A DNA stretch of 64,000 nucleotides from CAZYVD01 sp964651045 (GCA_964651045.1 CAZYVD010000004.1:24420-88419), one strand, 5' to 3'; counted from the stretch's first letter, positions 52,401 through 61,517 are shown. Notes: generated from the sequence alone by a model not told the origin. Translations and numbers: made by a program.

Positions 52401-54110
52401 TCCTCTTTCACCAGACCTTAGACCAGAGTCTTTTACAAGTACGAGACTGTCCGGCATCATCATACTCTTTACTGTTGAGGCAACATATTCAACATCTTCG
52501 TTTGTTATTTTGTCCTCAAACACTACTGTATATGTTTTGTTGCCGAGTGTATCTGTTACCGATTTGACCTCGCTGCCCCATATTTTGCTTACCCCTTTCT
52601 TGAAAATCTCTATTTCTGGCTCAGAGAAACCTTCTATCTCAAATCTGCACGTTTTACCAGCACTGTATTGAGGCGGTTTAAATCTGATGTAATCATCTAC
52701 AGCCTTATATAGTCTTGGATATGTGATCTCGAACCAATCAAGAAAAAGATAGGCCAGTTCCCCTCCCTCTGACCTGTTTATTATTGTGAGCCTGTTTTCC
52801 CCCTCCTTTAAATATGCAGGGGTGAATCCTTCGCTCTCCAATGTCACTGCCTCATTCATCTGCCACGATCCAGATACGATCCTCCTGTCGTTTATATAGA
52901 TCTCTACTGGATGAATCATCATTATTTGTGAACGGCCACGAAGCCTTATTCTCAGCCTTGCTAATTGAGTGCCGTAGAGGTCTGGCATATCCAGAATAAA
53001 TGAGACATCTCTCTTCTCGCCTCCTGCTATTCCTGGAGTCATAATCCAGTAGTCAGAGTTTTCAACACCCTTAGCATAGGGCAGACGATCAAAATAGATA
53101 TTTTTTTCAAAATGTTTTCTATATGGAAATGATTTTGAATAGACAATCTCCTTGCCGGAACTCGAAACAGGTCCGCACTCCTCCTGTCCAAAGCGTACTC
53201 CCGGCTCGCTACCTGACTTTAGCCAGTAGACATTGTGATCCGTATAGAGAGGAGCCCTTATCTCACCACTGCCGCTCCTTATCCAATACTGTTCTGCCCA
53301 AAACTCTACTCTATCATTGAAGTCAAACAAGCCGTCACTCTCACCTACAACCCTAATCGGAACTTCACCCTCAGGACCAATTATCGTCAAATATCTGGGA
53401 TCTATATTCTTAATATCCAATCCTGCTGCACGGAGAGCCAGGCCCGATATAGAATATATCCCTTCCTTTGTTATTAAAATCTTAATACGATCATTAAAAC
53501 CATTCTCTCCTTTACTGCCTCCAGTGGTTCTATCGATCATCTGGCTCCTGTCCGGGTATCCGATAAGTTTCCTGAACAGTTCTGCCCTTTTTGAATCATC
53601 CTTTATCAGTAACAAATTCCTTCCTAAAATCATTAATCGTAGTCTTGCCATTATATAACAACCCGAATCTACTTTCGAAAATGGAAACACATTAAAGAGA
53701 AAGATTTTTTTCCCATCTATGGATCCAAGCATCCTCTTTTCAACGATCTTGGGTGGAAAGGAGAATCCTTTCCTGAGATTAATCATCTCACCAGTTCCAA
53801 TCGGAATATCTTCTATATAGTTTACTCTCTTATCAAGATTCTCAATTATATCTCTTATTACAACAACACTATCTAATTCATCACAGTACAGCAGGATTTG
53901 CTCATATATCCCTGGAACAAGCACAGAATCTCCAGAACTATAAATCTGCATGTTACTCTTCAGATCTTGAATGTTAAAATTGATTTCTAAAACACATGTG
54001 TCAGAAGAGGAAGATATTAAATCTACTTCTGCAGCATAGGATGGAGAATAAAAAATGATTATATATAGTAAGACTAAAAAATTACGCGATATCCGATCTC
54101 GAACCTCCAT
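49425..54110 (-). CDS. porU: PorU-like C25 (gingipain-family) cysteine peptidase
   Basis: The start at the ATG 54110 gives a signal peptide (FLVLLYIIIFYSPSYA) and 1561 residues. The gingipain-type catalytic domain is clear: YVVIIPDDSLGEECLEDLI and YVLLIGDGYYYPSS lead to the catalytic His in VNFRGHGGGAIWSDGG (about 790) and the Cys in TSMTCFTGDFAHN (about 824). Their 34-residue spacing fits the family. Several CARDB- and Ig-like beta domains follow. The C-terminus is a FlgD-like domain (GNHPNPFKFQT, YTVSGRLIRTF, DQWGDEVSNGVYFF). PorU is the sortase of T9SS that removes CTD signals. It is longer than the 1150 residues typical of PorU, so a secreted C25 peptidase is the alternative. PorV next door favours PorU. 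Confidence 0.85.
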   Translation of the reverse strand: MEVRDRISRNFLVLLYIIIFYSPSYAAEVDLISSSSDTCVLEINFNIQDLKSNMQIYSSGDSVLVPGIYEQILLYCDELDSVVVIRDIIENLDKRVNYIEDIPIGTGEMINLRKGFSFPPKIVEKRMLGSIDGKKIFLFNVFPFSKVDSGCYIMARLRLMILGRNLLLIKDDSKRAELFRKLIGYPDRSQMIDRTTGGSKGENGFNDRIKILITKEGIYSISGLALRAAGLDIKNIDPRYLTIIGPEGEVPIRVVGESDGLFDFNDRVEFWAEQYWIRSGSGEIRAPLYTDHNVYWLKSGSEPGVRFGQEECGPVSSSGKEIVYSKSFPYRKHFEKNIYFDRLPYAKGVENSDYWIMTPGIAGGEKRDVSFILDMPDLYGTQLARLRIRLRGRSQIMMIHPVEIYINDRRIVSGSWQMNEAVTLESEGFTPAYLKEGENRLTIINRSEGGELAYLFLDWFEITYPRLYKAVDDYIRFKPPQYSAGKTCRFEIEGFSEPEIEIFKKGVSKIWGSEVKSVTDTLGNKTYTVVFEDKITNEDVEYVASTVKSMMMPDSLVLVKDSGLRSGERGGDYVVIIPDDSLGEECLEDLILLRQDQGHDVEVVLLDDIYNEFGNGMVDPSAIRNFLRYGFLNWSPPIRYVLLIGDGYYYPSSDRKDNLIPVVHYQTVKYGGAVSDHWYTLLQGGDDFPDVAIGRFPVSSKKELKAVVSKIVEYERNGIGEWNNRYLLIGAGGHGGVFKSQSETLIRDILSPSLEPARLYLFGGGPYYGGTEELLNHLSDGAVLVNFRGHGGGAIWSDGGLLDLDDVELIENSGRLPVVTSMTCFTGDFAHNQKGLGEVLFTADQTGCVAFWGSSGLGWIWNDYYLLTELYKLIDENSDLTLGEIIREAKSNYLMTHRGDLPLSEVYQYNLLGDPGLRIAIPDKRMAVDLEKHALETGDSLSVVGEGEIENFNLSIDIAGDDGGSKQKFIFSDVRNNFDIKIPLPQEFDDIEGGVRVFAWNAQSGYRANGFVRFSLGESYIDSIMTIPLNPTHEDSIYIAVKVEDQDGVANVFCRIISPYSDTLKMEFDNSRDRYKSVEPVGPFKPAEIIEYSIFVEDSAGNSTESESFLITIPSLPDLSPVKIELDGTSTVLLKSLIANLGDEDADSVVVRFQCEELNFVAYDTISVSGHGSSSAFVPINTAVGEMDFAVVVDPDSSIEEGTKANNTIEKKILIDRFNITKDGGSWNGASSPDTVGIEEKVFLYVPEKGVGENTVVFFDILKGDDEKVFKMNSGTGRDIFGILFPCLNEESTLGSGARLYLSRAHDDTNRALRPYVWEESIQTWRICNYSESKDRFVVSIERGGFYTLIDTDDTEPPRIEIQVEQQPFAEGSYTTTSPMISLVIEDDQGVDLRKGRVQIFIDQSMQDPSAIVFSDSIDDSRSVSVSLRPDLQPGEHSIYAQAYDVNGNFNRTETIHFRVGSGLKVQYLGNHPNPFKFQTVFVYILTDAAVSVSLKIYTVSGRLIRTFDDPEMSSPDYHEVVWDGTDQWGDEVSNGVYFFRLKVKGRDVEREVTGKIARLR

Positions 54111-54879
54111 GCCGAAGTCCTTTATTGAGTAATTCTGCCAAACTCTTAGAATCCAAATCTCTGGCCATCTCTCCATTGTCTACAACCGATATCGTACCAG
54201 TCTCCTCTGATACGACTATCACCAAAGCATCTGACTCTTCTGAAATTCCAATAGCCGCTCTATGCCTTGTACCCCACCTGTGTTCAAGAATGGGATCCCT
54301 GCTCAAAGGAAGAATGCATTTTGCGGCCTCGATTATATCATTATTTATTACTATTGCACCATCATGAAGTGGAGATCGAGGGTTAAAGATAGAAACAATC
54401 AATGATGAGGAAACCATAGATTGAATCTTGACACCTGTTTCAATAATTGACTTAAGGCCTGTTTCTCTTACAAGAACTATCAGGCCACCATATCCTCTCT
54501 GGGACAATTCCACACTTCCCTTTACAATCTCATTCACAACTAAATTTGTCTGCTCTTTTGTGAGAAGACGAATTATCCTGCTCTTTCCCATCATTATTAA
54601 GATTCTTCTTAATTCCGGCTGAAATAGAATCACAAATGCTATCAGCCAGACTGTACTCAGCTTCTCAAATATCCATGTCATGGCCTGCATATGAAAGGCC
54701 TGTGCAAGAAGCGACACAATAAAAATTATCACAAGCCCTATAAACATCTGTATTGCACGCGTACGGTGCATTATCAGATAAATTTTATAAAGAATGAATG
54801 CTACCAAAAAAATATCCAGTATGTCGATGATTCCAACCTTGAGAAAACCTATCCGGAATAGTGTAATATTAATGTTCAT
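54082..54879 (-). CDS. cdaA: Diadenylate cyclase CdaA
   Basis: CdaA makes the second messenger c-di-AMP. The 265-residue protein has three N-terminal membrane helices (about residues 12-75) and a DAC domain with SPLHDGAIVI and the RHR motif in WGTRHRAAIGISEESDALVIVVSEETGTIS. It starts 4 bases inside the folP end and overlaps the porU start by about 29 bases. C-di-AMP usually controls potassium and osmotic balance and cell-wall stress. Confidence 0.96.
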   Translation of the reverse strand: MNINITLFRIGFLKVGIIDILDIFLVAFILYKIYLIMHRTRAIQMFIGLVIIFIVSLLAQAFHMQAMTWIFEKLSTVWLIAFVILFQPELRRILIMMGKSRIIRLLTKEQTNLVVNEIVKGSVELSQRGYGGLIVLVRETGLKSIIETGVKIQSMVSSSLIVSIFNPRSPLHDGAIVINNDIIEAAKCILPLSRDPILEHRWGTRHRAAIGISEESDALVIVVSEETGTISVVDNGEMARDLDSKSLAELLNKGLRHGGSRSDIA

Positions 54880-55763
54880 TTATTTATATCCTTCTCTTTT
54901 TCTGCTGTTCTTATCAAATCTGCAATATGCACAACATGTTTCATCTCTTCAATATCGTGAACTCTAACAATATGAACACCCTTCAGTGCACATGCAGCAA
55001 CCGCTGCTGCCGTACCCATGAGTCTTTCTTCCTCTGGCAGGTTAAGGGCCCATCCAATAAAAGATTTCCTCGATACTCCAACAAGTAGAGGGTATCCGAG
55101 AGACTTAAATACATCCAGCTCTTTTAAAATCAAAAAATTATCCGGTCTCTGTTTCCCAAATCCAATGCCTGGATCGATTATAATCTTATCCTTGGCGATT
55201 CCGCTATTAATGGCCAGTTTGATGCTCTGTTTTAAATACTGAACAATATCACCGATTAAATCTTGATAAACGGGATTGTCCTGCATATTCTTTGGCGAAC
55301 CTTTTATATGCATAACCACAACAGGAACACCACACCTTGCAACAAGAGAGGCCATATTAGGATCATGCCGCAGACCACTAATATCATTTACTATATTTGC
55401 ACCAGCCTCTATGGCAGCCTCTGCTACTTCCGATTTTCTTGTATCAATAGAAATTGGGACATCTACTCTCTTTCTCAACTCCTCTATGACGGGTATGACC
55501 CTCTCGATCTCTTCCGATGGTGTGATGCTATCTGCTCCCGGCCGAGTGGACTCGCCTCCGACATCTATTATATCTGCTCCCTTCTCTGCCATGAACACTC
55601 CCCTCTCAACACCCTTCTTGAGATCAAAATATCTACCTCCATCATAAAATGAGTCGGGAGTCACGTTGAGGATTCCCATCAAATGGGTTCGTCTTGAAAG
55701 ATCCAAAACTCTTACTCCACAGTCAAGCAGAAATCCACCATTTAAACTCTCTGAAGAAACCAC
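54876..55763 (-). CDS. folP: Dihydropteroate synthase
   Basis: This folate enzyme joins pABA with hydroxymethyldihydropterin diphosphate. The signatures LMGILNVTPDSFYDGGRY, DIIDVGGESTRPGAD, ANIVNDISG and GVSRKSFIGWALN are complete. Its length of 295 residues is normal. The start is a GTG at 55763 with GGGGAG 7 bases upstream. folP next to cdaA and ftsH/tilS is a widely conserved order. Confidence 0.96.
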   Translation of the reverse strand: MVSSESLNGGFLLDCGVRVLDLSRRTHLMGILNVTPDSFYDGGRYFDLKKGVERGVFMAEKGADIIDVGGESTRPGADSITPSEEIERVIPVIEELRKRVDVPISIDTRKSEVAEAAIEAGANIVNDISGLRHDPNMASLVARCGVPVVVMHIKGSPKNMQDNPVYQDLIGDIVQYLKQSIKLAINSGIAKDKIIIDPGIGFGKQRPDNFLILKELDVFKSLGYPLLVGVSRKSFIGWALNLPEEERLMGTAAAVAACALKGVHIVRVHDIEEMKHVVHIADLIRTAEKEKDINK

Positions 55764-55779
55764 TCTATGCTCCCCTGGT

Positions 55780-57213
55780 TCAATACCCTCTTAGTTTAAG
55801 CTTATTAATTCTGATCATTGCCTGATCTGCAAAGAGATCGTTGATTCCACTCCTCATCTCTAGTCTCTTCTTGTAGTACTGCATTGCACGATCCATTTCC
55901 CCTTTTTTTTCATAGATAACACCAAGATAGTAATAACTGTTGGTGTGGCCATCGATCTTGATCGCTCTCTTAAAAAATCGGGCGGCCTCTTCGATTTTCC
56001 CATTGTTGTAATATGCAATTCCCAGATTGTAGTATGCCTCACTGCACTCAGGATCGATTTCAAGGATCTTCTCATATATGCCTATCAACTTGACAAACTC
56101 ATTTCTATAATGATACATCCTGCCGAGCCCTAAAAGTGCATCCATAGAAGCTGGATGGATCGAGAGTAGATTCAAATAACTTCTCTCCGCCTTCCTGGGT
56201 CTGTTGCTATAATAGTAATAATCTGCAAGAGAAATCCATGCCGCCTCATATGCTGGATTCAACAAGAGAGCATGCTTCAGGAGCGATTCACGACTCCTGA
56301 ATCCTGTCTCCTTGAATCTTGAAGGATGGAGACGTGACAGAGCGAAATATAAATATGGATCGTTCTTTTCCAGTTCATACGCCTTCAATAAGAGTGAGCT
56401 AGCCTTTGTCCACAACTCTCTCTGGATATAAACCATTCCAAGGAGTCGATACAGTTCTGCATCACTGCTGTCCCGATTCATCTCTCTGTAAAGCAACCTC
56501 TCAATCTCGAGATACTCATCCTCAAAATATTTCCCCTCTCTTTTTTGCTCCAACCCTTCATCAAGAACAGCTGCCGCAAGGCATTTTATCACTCTCTTAT
56601 TTGTAGAATCTCTCCTGATCAGAGATCTGAATATCTCTGCCGCCTTTTTCTCTTTACCATTCAAATAGTAGTAGCGACCCTTACCATATTCAGACAACAA
56701 CTCTTTAGGAATAAAATCGTATTCTTCTGAGACTGGGGAAAAATCGTGTGATGTCAGATTCTCAACGTGATCGAGAAAATTACCAAAGAAACTTGACGGC
56801 CTTTTTAAATCGAACATCTCTACCATTTTTAATCGCAGACTACTGCTGTCTAAATCATAAAAATTTAATTCTACCTTGTATCCAGGCTCGTCTTTTGTGA
56901 TTGTATTTACTGTTATTAGAATATTAAGATCTATTCTCCCAGCATAAGAACAGAGATAATCCATATCAGAAATAGAATCAATATCTGCCGCATCATAGCT
57001 CCAATCAAGAGGATATATTAAGCATGAATCGTTGCATGATGAAAGCAAGAGGGAATTTAATTGATCTGTTATTGATATATTAATCCAGACGCTTCTGGAG
57101 AAAATTGGAAAACATCCAATCCTTAATCTATCTATATCTTGACGACCGCATCTAGAAAGAGTGCTGAGAATCATCAAGTAAGATAATAAGACAATTTTAT
57201 CTTTTATTTTCAA
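55780..57213 (-). CDS. TPR-repeat lipoprotein or exported protein
   Basis: The N-terminus has a hydrophobic segment ending LSTLSRC near residue 22, a possible but atypical lipobox. Residues from about 165 to the end are tetratricopeptide repeats such as EAYYNLGIAYYNNGKIEEAARFFKRAI and NSYYYLGVIYEKKGEMDRAMQYYKKRL. The region before them is not recognised. The start at 57213 is a TTG with no good ribosome site, so it may lie elsewhere. It sits between ftsH and folP. Confidence 0.8.
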   Translation of the reverse strand: MKIKDKIVLLSYLMILSTLSRCGRQDIDRLRIGCFPIFSRSVWINISITDQLNSLLLSSCNDSCLIYPLDWSYDAADIDSISDMDYLCSYAGRIDLNILITVNTITKDEPGYKVELNFYDLDSSSLRLKMVEMFDLKRPSSFFGNFLDHVENLTSHDFSPVSEEYDFIPKELLSEYGKGRYYYLNGKEKKAAEIFRSLIRRDSTNKRVIKCLAAAVLDEGLEQKREGKYFEDEYLEIERLLYREMNRDSSDAELYRLLGMVYIQRELWTKASSLLLKAYELEKNDPYLYFALSRLHPSRFKETGFRSRESLLKHALLLNPAYEAAWISLADYYYYSNRPRKAERSYLNLLSIHPASMDALLGLGRMYHYRNEFVKLIGIYEKILEIDPECSEAYYNLGIAYYNNGKIEEAARFFKRAIKIDGHTNSYYYLGVIYEKKGEMDRAMQYYKKRLEMRSGINDLFADQAMIRINKLKLRGY

Positions 57214-57256
57214 AATCTTGAGAGAATATTATCAAGTTAAAATTCAAGACCACGAT

Positions 57257-59188
57257 TTAAGATGAACTCTTCTTTTCAGCTCTTACCTTCTTTTTTCTTT
57301 TTGGTAAAAGTTTTTTACCCTGTATGATAGCATCAATTTCGCTTCCATCCAGAACCTCTCTCTCCAGTAGCGCCTCTGCCATATTATGAAGCTTATCTTC
57401 ATTTTCCTTTAAAATTTTCATTGCCCTGTTCGCTGCAGACTCGACAAATCTCTTGACCTCTTGATCTATCATAACCGCTGTGCTCTCACTGTAATCACGA
57501 TGATGGGCAATCTCACGTCCGATGAATATCTCTTCGCTCTTCTTTCCAAAAGTTATTGGTCCGATCTTGTCGCTCATTCCCCATTCGCATACCATCTTTC
57601 TTGCAAGTTCGGTTGCCCTTTCTAGATCGTTCCCAGCACCAGTGCTCAATTCGTTCATCACAAGTAGTTCTGCAGCCCGTCCCCCCAAAAGATGCGCCAG
57701 CATCGTTTCACAATATGTCTTTGTGTAATTGTGCTTCTCATCGATAGGAAGAAAAGAGGTTGCACCAAGTGCCCTTCCCCTTGGAATTATTGTTACCTTG
57801 TGTACAGGATCTGAACCAGGAATCATCTTTGAAACAAGGACATGACCAGATTCATGATATGCCGTACTCTTTTTTTCCTCTTCTGTTATTATAAGACTCT
57901 TCCGTTCCGCACCCATCATTACCTTATCCTTGGCTTCTTCAAGATCCTCCATCTCAACCTTTTTCTTATTCTTTCGAGCCGCTAAAAGTGCTGCCTCATT
58001 GACCATGTTTGCAAGGTCTGCACCAGAGAAACCCGGTGTGCCCTTTGCCAGTATCGAAAGGTCAACATCTCTTGCAAGAGGGATGTTTCTTGTATGTACC
58101 TTTAAAATACCCTCTCTTCCCCTTACATCGGGTCGGTCCACAACAACCTGCCGGTCGAAACGTCCGGGTCTCAAGAGTGCAGAGTCGAGAACATCAGGAC
58201 GATTTGTTGCAGCAAGAAGAATTACTCCCTCATTTGGCTCGAATCCATCCATCTCCACAAGAAGCTGGTTCAGTGTCTGCTCTCTCTCGTCATGGCCGCC
58301 TCCCAATCCTGCTCCCCTCTGCCTTCCAACCGCATCGATTTCATCAATAAATATAATACAGGGAGCATTCTTCTTTCCCTGTTCAAAAAGATCTCTCACT
58401 CTAGAAGCTCCCACACCAACAAACATCTCAACAAAATCTGCACCAGAAATGCTGAAGAATGGAACCCCTGCCTCTCCTGCCACTGCCCTGCCCAGCAGTG
58501 TTTTTCCTGTGCCAGGTGGACCGAGCAGCAGCACGCCTTTTGGTATCTTCCCACCAAGTGATTTATATTTATCTGGGTATTTTAAGAATTCGATTATCTC
58601 TCTTAACTCCTGCTTTGCCTCTTCTGTTCCTGCAACATCTTTGAAGGTAACCTTTGGCAGATTTTCTGAAAGAAGCCTTGCCCTGCTTTTGCCGAAACTG
58701 AAAATATTCTTTGTTCCTCCACTCTGCATCCTCCTGAAGATGAATACCCAGATAATTATTATAAAGATCAGCGGAAAAAACGCGCTTGCTAAAAGATTCA
58801 ACCACTCACTCGACTTTTTTCTGAATTCATATTGCAGTCCTGCATTTTCCCAATCCTTGATCATATCCCTATCAATGAATGGCAGTGTTGTCCGAAAGTG
58901 CCTGAATTTTTTCTCCTTTCCATTCTGGATAATTTTTTCTTCACTCTTCAACACTCCATGAAATTCTGAATTAATTATCTGAGCAGCCTGAATCGACTCG
59001 CTCTTCAAATAGTGCATGTATTCTGAATACGAAAGCTCGATTTCATCGATCTTCCCAAGACTAAATATTCTTACTATATATACTGCACCGAGAAATAGCA
59101 ATATCCAGAATATCAACTGTTTTATGAATCTTTTCCATTGAAAATCGTTGTCTTTTGAAGATTTATTTTTATCTGTACCATTACTCAT
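57257..59188 (-). CDS. ftsH: ATP-dependent membrane protease FtsH
   Basis: FtsH degrades membrane and misfolded proteins. After two membrane helices (about 25-45 and 128-150) come the Walker A motif LLLGPPGTGKTLLGRAVAGE, Walker B IIFIDEIDAVGRQRGAG, the second region of homology ATNRPDVLDSALLRPGRFDRQ and the zinc motif HESGH. From the ATG at 59188, with GGAGG 8 bases upstream, it has 643 residues and a basic C-terminal tail. It is directly after tilS, a common pairing. Confidence 0.97.
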   Translation of the reverse strand: MSNGTDKNKSSKDNDFQWKRFIKQLIFWILLFLGAVYIVRIFSLGKIDEIELSYSEYMHYLKSESIQAAQIINSEFHGVLKSEEKIIQNGKEKKFRHFRTTLPFIDRDMIKDWENAGLQYEFRKKSSEWLNLLASAFFPLIFIIIIWVFIFRRMQSGGTKNIFSFGKSRARLLSENLPKVTFKDVAGTEEAKQELREIIEFLKYPDKYKSLGGKIPKGVLLLGPPGTGKTLLGRAVAGEAGVPFFSISGADFVEMFVGVGASRVRDLFEQGKKNAPCIIFIDEIDAVGRQRGAGLGGGHDEREQTLNQLLVEMDGFEPNEGVILLAATNRPDVLDSALLRPGRFDRQVVVDRPDVRGREGILKVHTRNIPLARDVDLSILAKGTPGFSGADLANMVNEAALLAARKNKKKVEMEDLEEAKDKVMMGAERKSLIITEEEKKSTAYHESGHVLVSKMIPGSDPVHKVTIIPRGRALGATSFLPIDEKHNYTKTYCETMLAHLLGGRAAELLVMNELSTGAGNDLERATELARKMVCEWGMSDKIGPITFGKKSEEIFIGREIAHHRDYSESTAVMIDQEVKRFVESAANRAMKILKENEDKLHNMAEALLEREVLDGSEIDAIIQGKKLLPKRKKKVRAEKKSSS

Positions 59189-59205
59189 TAAAATTACCTC
59201 CAACA

Positions 59206-60594
59206 CTATTGGTCGATTTTTTGAACCATGATTTTTAGAGCTCTTCTCGTCTCTTCTGTTATCCGGAAACGCTCATCTATCCTGTGGCCTACTATCCATA
59301 CTATATCCTCTCCTGAGGTTAATAGCGGAATCGATGAACGGTAATAAACAGGAATCTTACTGTCAATAAAAAATTCCTTGAGCTTCCTTTTTCCTCTCAT
59401 ACCCAATGGATAAAACCTGTCGCCCATTCTATAAGAACGCAGCACAAGAGGAAAACTCAATTTATCATAGTCAAACAGCTCTACATCAGGATTTCCCCTT
59501 TGGGGTATTCTGTTACCTTGCCATTCGATCAAAGAGGTTGTTATCCTGAGACCAAGTCCCTTTATGGTTACAGAACCATTTACTCTAACATTAACTGGCC
59601 GAAAAGGTTCTCTTCTTTTTATAAATGCAACAGTATCTCCGCTGCGTACGGCCATAAACCCTTTTTCGAGAATTACTCTAGAACCACTCTTTCCGTGACA
59701 TATTAGATCATATATGCGGTCAATTTCAAAAGAACGAATCTGTCTGTGAAAAAATATGGTTTCAATAATCCTTATTAATATATATTTTTGTACTGCCTTA
59801 AGATAACCTAAAAATCTATTAATATCAAGAATTATCTCGTCAGAAGATTTAACTGAAACAGCACTCTTCCATGCCACTTCGGTTTCTTTTTCCAGCAGTT
59901 CTTCTACCTCCAGTGCCGATATAGAAGAACGGCATATTCCCTTTATAATGTGCGATCCCATTACTTTTTCCATTCTTTTAACTATATCCAGCCTTATCCT
60001 GTTTCTCATATAGTGCCGTTTTTTATTAGTTGCATCTTCTACATAAGGCAGATTATTACGATGTGCATGCTCCTCGATCATCTCCCGTGTGGCAAAGAGA
60101 AGGGGATGTATTACTCTACCAGACCTCGGTCTAATTCCCCTCAATCCTCTTATTCCTGAACCTCTGAGAAGATTCATCACTACAGTCTCTGCCTGATCGT
60201 TTGCCTGATGGCCAAGGGCAATATTATCATATCCGATACGAGATAGTATATCATTAAGAAACTCGAATCTGACTCTGCGTGCACCTTCTTCAATAGAACA
60301 CCTCTCTGTCCTGGAAAATTCTCTCACATCTGCTCTTCTCGAATAAAATGCAACACCCCACTGTCTTGCTATATCTCTGACAAAAAATTCGTCTCTATCT
60401 GCATAACGGCCGCGAAGCATGTGATTTAGATGTGCAACGGAAATTGATAGATTCCATTCATTTTTTATTATCAAGAAAAGGTTTAGAAGAACAACCGAAT
60501 CTACACCACCCGATACACCCAGCAACAGCTTCTCGTTTCTGGATACAAGGCAATTCTCTCTGATAAATTTTTCAAACTCCGACAAAAGGTTCAT
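59206..60594 (-). CDS. tilS: tRNA(Ile)-lysidine synthetase TilS
   Basis: TilS changes C34 of tRNA-Ile2 (CAU) to lysidine. The PP-loop motif LLGVSGGVDSVVLLNL is near the N-terminus, and HLNHMLRGRYADRDEFFVRDIA, ALGHQANDQAETVVMNLLRGSG and GLRGIRPRSGRVIHPLL follow. The C-terminal substrate domain is present (FPLVLRSYRMGDRFYPLGMRGKRKLKEFF), giving 462 residues, a full-length protein. A tRNA with anticodon CAT lies just upstream on the same strand. Confidence 0.97.
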   Translation of the reverse strand: MNLLSEFEKFIRENCLVSRNEKLLLGVSGGVDSVVLLNLFLIIKNEWNLSISVAHLNHMLRGRYADRDEFFVRDIARQWGVAFYSRRADVREFSRTERCSIEEGARRVRFEFLNDILSRIGYDNIALGHQANDQAETVVMNLLRGSGIRGLRGIRPRSGRVIHPLLFATREMIEEHAHRNNLPYVEDATNKKRHYMRNRIRLDIVKRMEKVMGSHIIKGICRSSISALEVEELLEKETEVAWKSAVSVKSSDEIILDINRFLGYLKAVQKYILIRIIETIFFHRQIRSFEIDRIYDLICHGKSGSRVILEKGFMAVRSGDTVAFIKRREPFRPVNVRVNGSVTIKGLGLRITTSLIEWQGNRIPQRGNPDVELFDYDKLSFPLVLRSYRMGDRFYPLGMRGKRKLKEFFIDSKIPVYYRSSIPLLTSGEDIVWIVGHRIDERFRITEETRRALKIMVQKIDQ

Positions 60595-60610
60595 TGTATC
60601 CTTTTTCCTT

Positions 60611-60646
60611 CAAAATAAAAATGACCTTTCAATGAAGGAAAGGTCA
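60611..60646 (-). terminator. Rho-independent terminator of the tRNA gene
   Basis: On the minus strand TGACCTTTC pairs with GAAAGGTCA (9-base stem, 7-base loop), followed by TTTTTATTTT. It lies between the tRNA and tilS; tilS may depend on read-through or a promoter overlapping the tRNA. Confidence 0.85.
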
Positions 60647-60675
60647 CATCAAAACAGATCACTCGATTGATCAGT

Positions 60676-60752
60676 TGGTAGCGGTGCAGGGATTCGAACC
60701 CCGGACCCGCGGATTATGATTCCGCTGCTCTAGCCAACTGAGCTACACCGCC
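60676..60752 (-). tRNA. tRNA with anticodon CAT, probably elongator tRNA-Met
   Basis: The gene folds as a cloverleaf with a D-arm (GCTC/GAGC), the anticodon stem GCGGA/TCCGC around loop ATCATAA (anticodon CAT), a TTCGAAT T-loop, discriminator A and an encoded CCA. The 5' end is GGCGGTG; position 1 pairs with position 72 only as G-U. CAT is read as Met or, after TilS modification, as Ile. The acceptor stem has G4 and G5 rather than the C4/C5 of E. coli tRNA-Ile2, so Met is favoured, though placement beside tilS keeps Ile2 possible. Confidence 0.92.
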
Positions 60753-60760
60753 TTTTTGTA

Positions 60761-60789
60761 AATTTACACACATTTTGTAATAAAGTCAA
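60761..60789 (-). promoter_or_regulatory. Sigma-70-type promoter of the tRNA gene
   Basis: On the minus strand TTGACT (60784-60789) and TAAATT (60761-60766) are separated by exactly 17 bases, and the mature tRNA starts 8 bases after the -10 element. This is the best promoter match in the window. Confidence 0.75.
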
Positions 60790-61469
60790 GTTTATTAATT
60801 GAAAAATTCGTAAAAGCTCATGCACATGGTGGTATAGATTGGTGATAGAGTTGAAGATAATGTCAAAAGAGATTTTAGGCTTATGAGAAGCCTATATCAA
60901 AAACAAAAATAATGTATAAAAGTATATCAAATTCTATGTTAAAAACAAGCGTTTTTTTGGATTATTTCAGGATAAATATGGTATAGTAATATTAAGAGAG
61001 TTTACTCCTGCAGGCTAACTCCAGAGGATTTATCTATGAGCGTAAAGAGAGTAATAAAATGAGTCAAAAAGTACAGATAGAGTGGCCTATAAGGATTAAA
61101 AGACAGAATCAGGGCTCCAAAAGTTGTTCATAATAAAAATCAAAGGAGGTTTGGTAAATTAGTCATTTTACTGTAAAAAAAATGAGATTTAAGGTTGATA
61201 AAAATAAGTTTAAACAATTTGAGATGATATAAATTTATATTAAATATTTTAGCAGTTTTATTTCTCATATAAGCTTTTTCCCCCTGTATCAGATAACAAC
61301 AATAGAAGTGGAGTATTATATATTTTCTATATGAATAATAAAAGTTCGTTACAATACATTACCTGAACCAACTCTTAAAATCATGAGAGCCTGTTGCAGA
61401 ATACATCATAATCCTGAAGAATAAAACCATGAAAAATCTCAGCAGAGCACAACAGACCAAGTTTAAACT
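60790..61469. other. AT-rich non-coding region without recognisable genes
   Basis: No convincing gene is visible on either strand. Very short open frames, such as 24 codons from the ATG at 61059 on the plus strand, have no recognisable product. A small 7-base hairpin lies at 60876-60894. The stretch could be decayed mobile or coding sequence, but no insertion-sequence ends or transposase motifs were found. Confidence 0.5.
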
Positions 61470-61517
61470 ATAAGCTGCACACGGAATTTTTTCCAATTAA
61501 CTTCCGGTGCAGCTTAT
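61470..61517 (-). terminator. Large imperfect hairpin after the LVIVD gene, possible terminator
   Basis: An 11-base stem (61470-61480 with 61507-61517) is extended by a further 5 base pairs (CGGAA at 61482-61486 with TTCCG at 61502-61506) and a 1-base bulge. It lies 29 bases after the stop of the gene at 61546. No strong T run follows, so it may be a terminator, an mRNA-stabilising stem or a remnant of an element end. Confidence 0.5.

Noticed and set aside
60876..60894. Seven-base hairpin as a terminator
   Set aside because: No T run follows on either strand and no gene ends next to it.
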